From NCBI GenBank assembly GCA_903923905.1, contig CAIXZH010000034.1:1-53265 (forward strand): a DNA stretch of 53,265 nucleotides, read 5' to 3'. Position numbers and translations under genes: made by a program. The notes below the pieces were generated by a model that searched no databases, was not told the origin of the DNA, and saw only the letters and a list, made by a program, of their open reading frames with translations. Numbering within the stretch: position 1 is the stretch's first letter; each line of letters starts with the position of its first letter. Below are positions 53,231 through 53,265 of the stretch, piece by piece. The stretch comes from an uncultured Bacteroidia bacterium. GTDB taxonomy: Bacteria > Bacteroidota > Bacteroidia > Bacteroidales > Prolixibacteraceae.

Positions 53231-53265
53231 ATGAAGAAAATTTCGCTGTTGCTTGCTTTTCTAGG
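53231..53265 (+). CDS. 5' end of an exported protein, truncated by the window edge
   Basis: Only the first codons are visible: MKKISLLLAFLG. A Lys-Lys start followed by a run of hydrophobic residues is the beginning of a signal peptide, so the product is probably exported or an outer-membrane protein. The family cannot be named from 11 residues. The start is supported by the promoter 210 bases upstream and by the absence of any competing frame. Confidence 0.6.
   Translation, partial: MKKISLLLAFL

Overview
The window looks like chromosomal DNA of a free-living member of the Bacteroidota, probably a Bacteroidales/Marinilabiliales-type saccharolytic bacterium. The taxonomic call is inference. 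It rests on TonB-dependent receptors with N-terminal carboxypeptidase-like domains, repeated TAnnTTTG -7 promoter boxes, a MurF-alanine racemase fusion, the short AMP nucleosidase form, and the gene sets HSDR_N/amn/holA, tgt/lptG and PASTA/rluD/ddl. I see no phage, conjugative element, IS transposase, CRISPR array, rRNA or tRNA gene.

Layout. 0.2-9.2 kb: a small unknown gene; a TonB-dependent receptor behind two tandem TPP riboswitches (likely thiamine uptake); a GH51 arabinofuranosidase behind a tocopherol-cyclase-like gene; a DUF5916-type outer-membrane gene broken by one in-frame TAG. 9.4-13.7 kb: recR and a GNAT gene; an 18-copy heptanucleotide repeat; an HsdR-N protein divergent from amn, holA and a rhomboid protease. 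13.9-19.1 kb: a class IV PLP-fold protein that lacks its lysine, a decayed protease-like gene, an ICMT-like methyltransferase, YqgE, an FtsB/DivIC-like protein, a dense hairpin array, and pruA. 19.5-30.1 kb: an outer-membrane receptor, a DUF1003 protein, a complete xylose operon on the minus strand (GntR regulator, xylB, xylA, sugar:H+ symporter) with a candidate operator, a small exported protein and proline dehydrogenase. 30.4-35.9 kb: an OmpH/Skp-like chaperone, a glycosyltransferase, and a PAP2-GT39-GT2 module that probably adds a lipid-linked sugar to an envelope glycolipid, ended by a 17-bp bidirectional terminator. 35.9-40.2 kb: biotin carrier and carboxyltransferase, an LptF/G permease, and a Tgt lacking its zinc cysteines. 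40.3-53.3 kb: housekeeping genes (GT2, rsmG, rpmH, PASTA protein, rluD, ddl, dnaB, murF-alr, an unknown gene, rsmI, a YjjG-like phosphatase) and the first codons of an exported protein at the right edge. rpmH (52 aa) was found by reading the DNA directly.

The most unusual content is non-coding. There are two TPP aptamers in series, a family of near-perfect palindromes with TGTAGAGACG arms at three loci, an array of seven hairpins in about 230 bp partly enclosed by a 10-bp inverted pair, an exact heptad-word repeat, and a second hairpin-bearing intergenic repeat before ddl. Most protein families are recognisable. The protein-level oddities are the lysine-less class IV enzyme, the zinc-ligand-less Tgt and the amber-interrupted DUF5916 gene. 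All functional calls are from reading the sequence; no database search was run.
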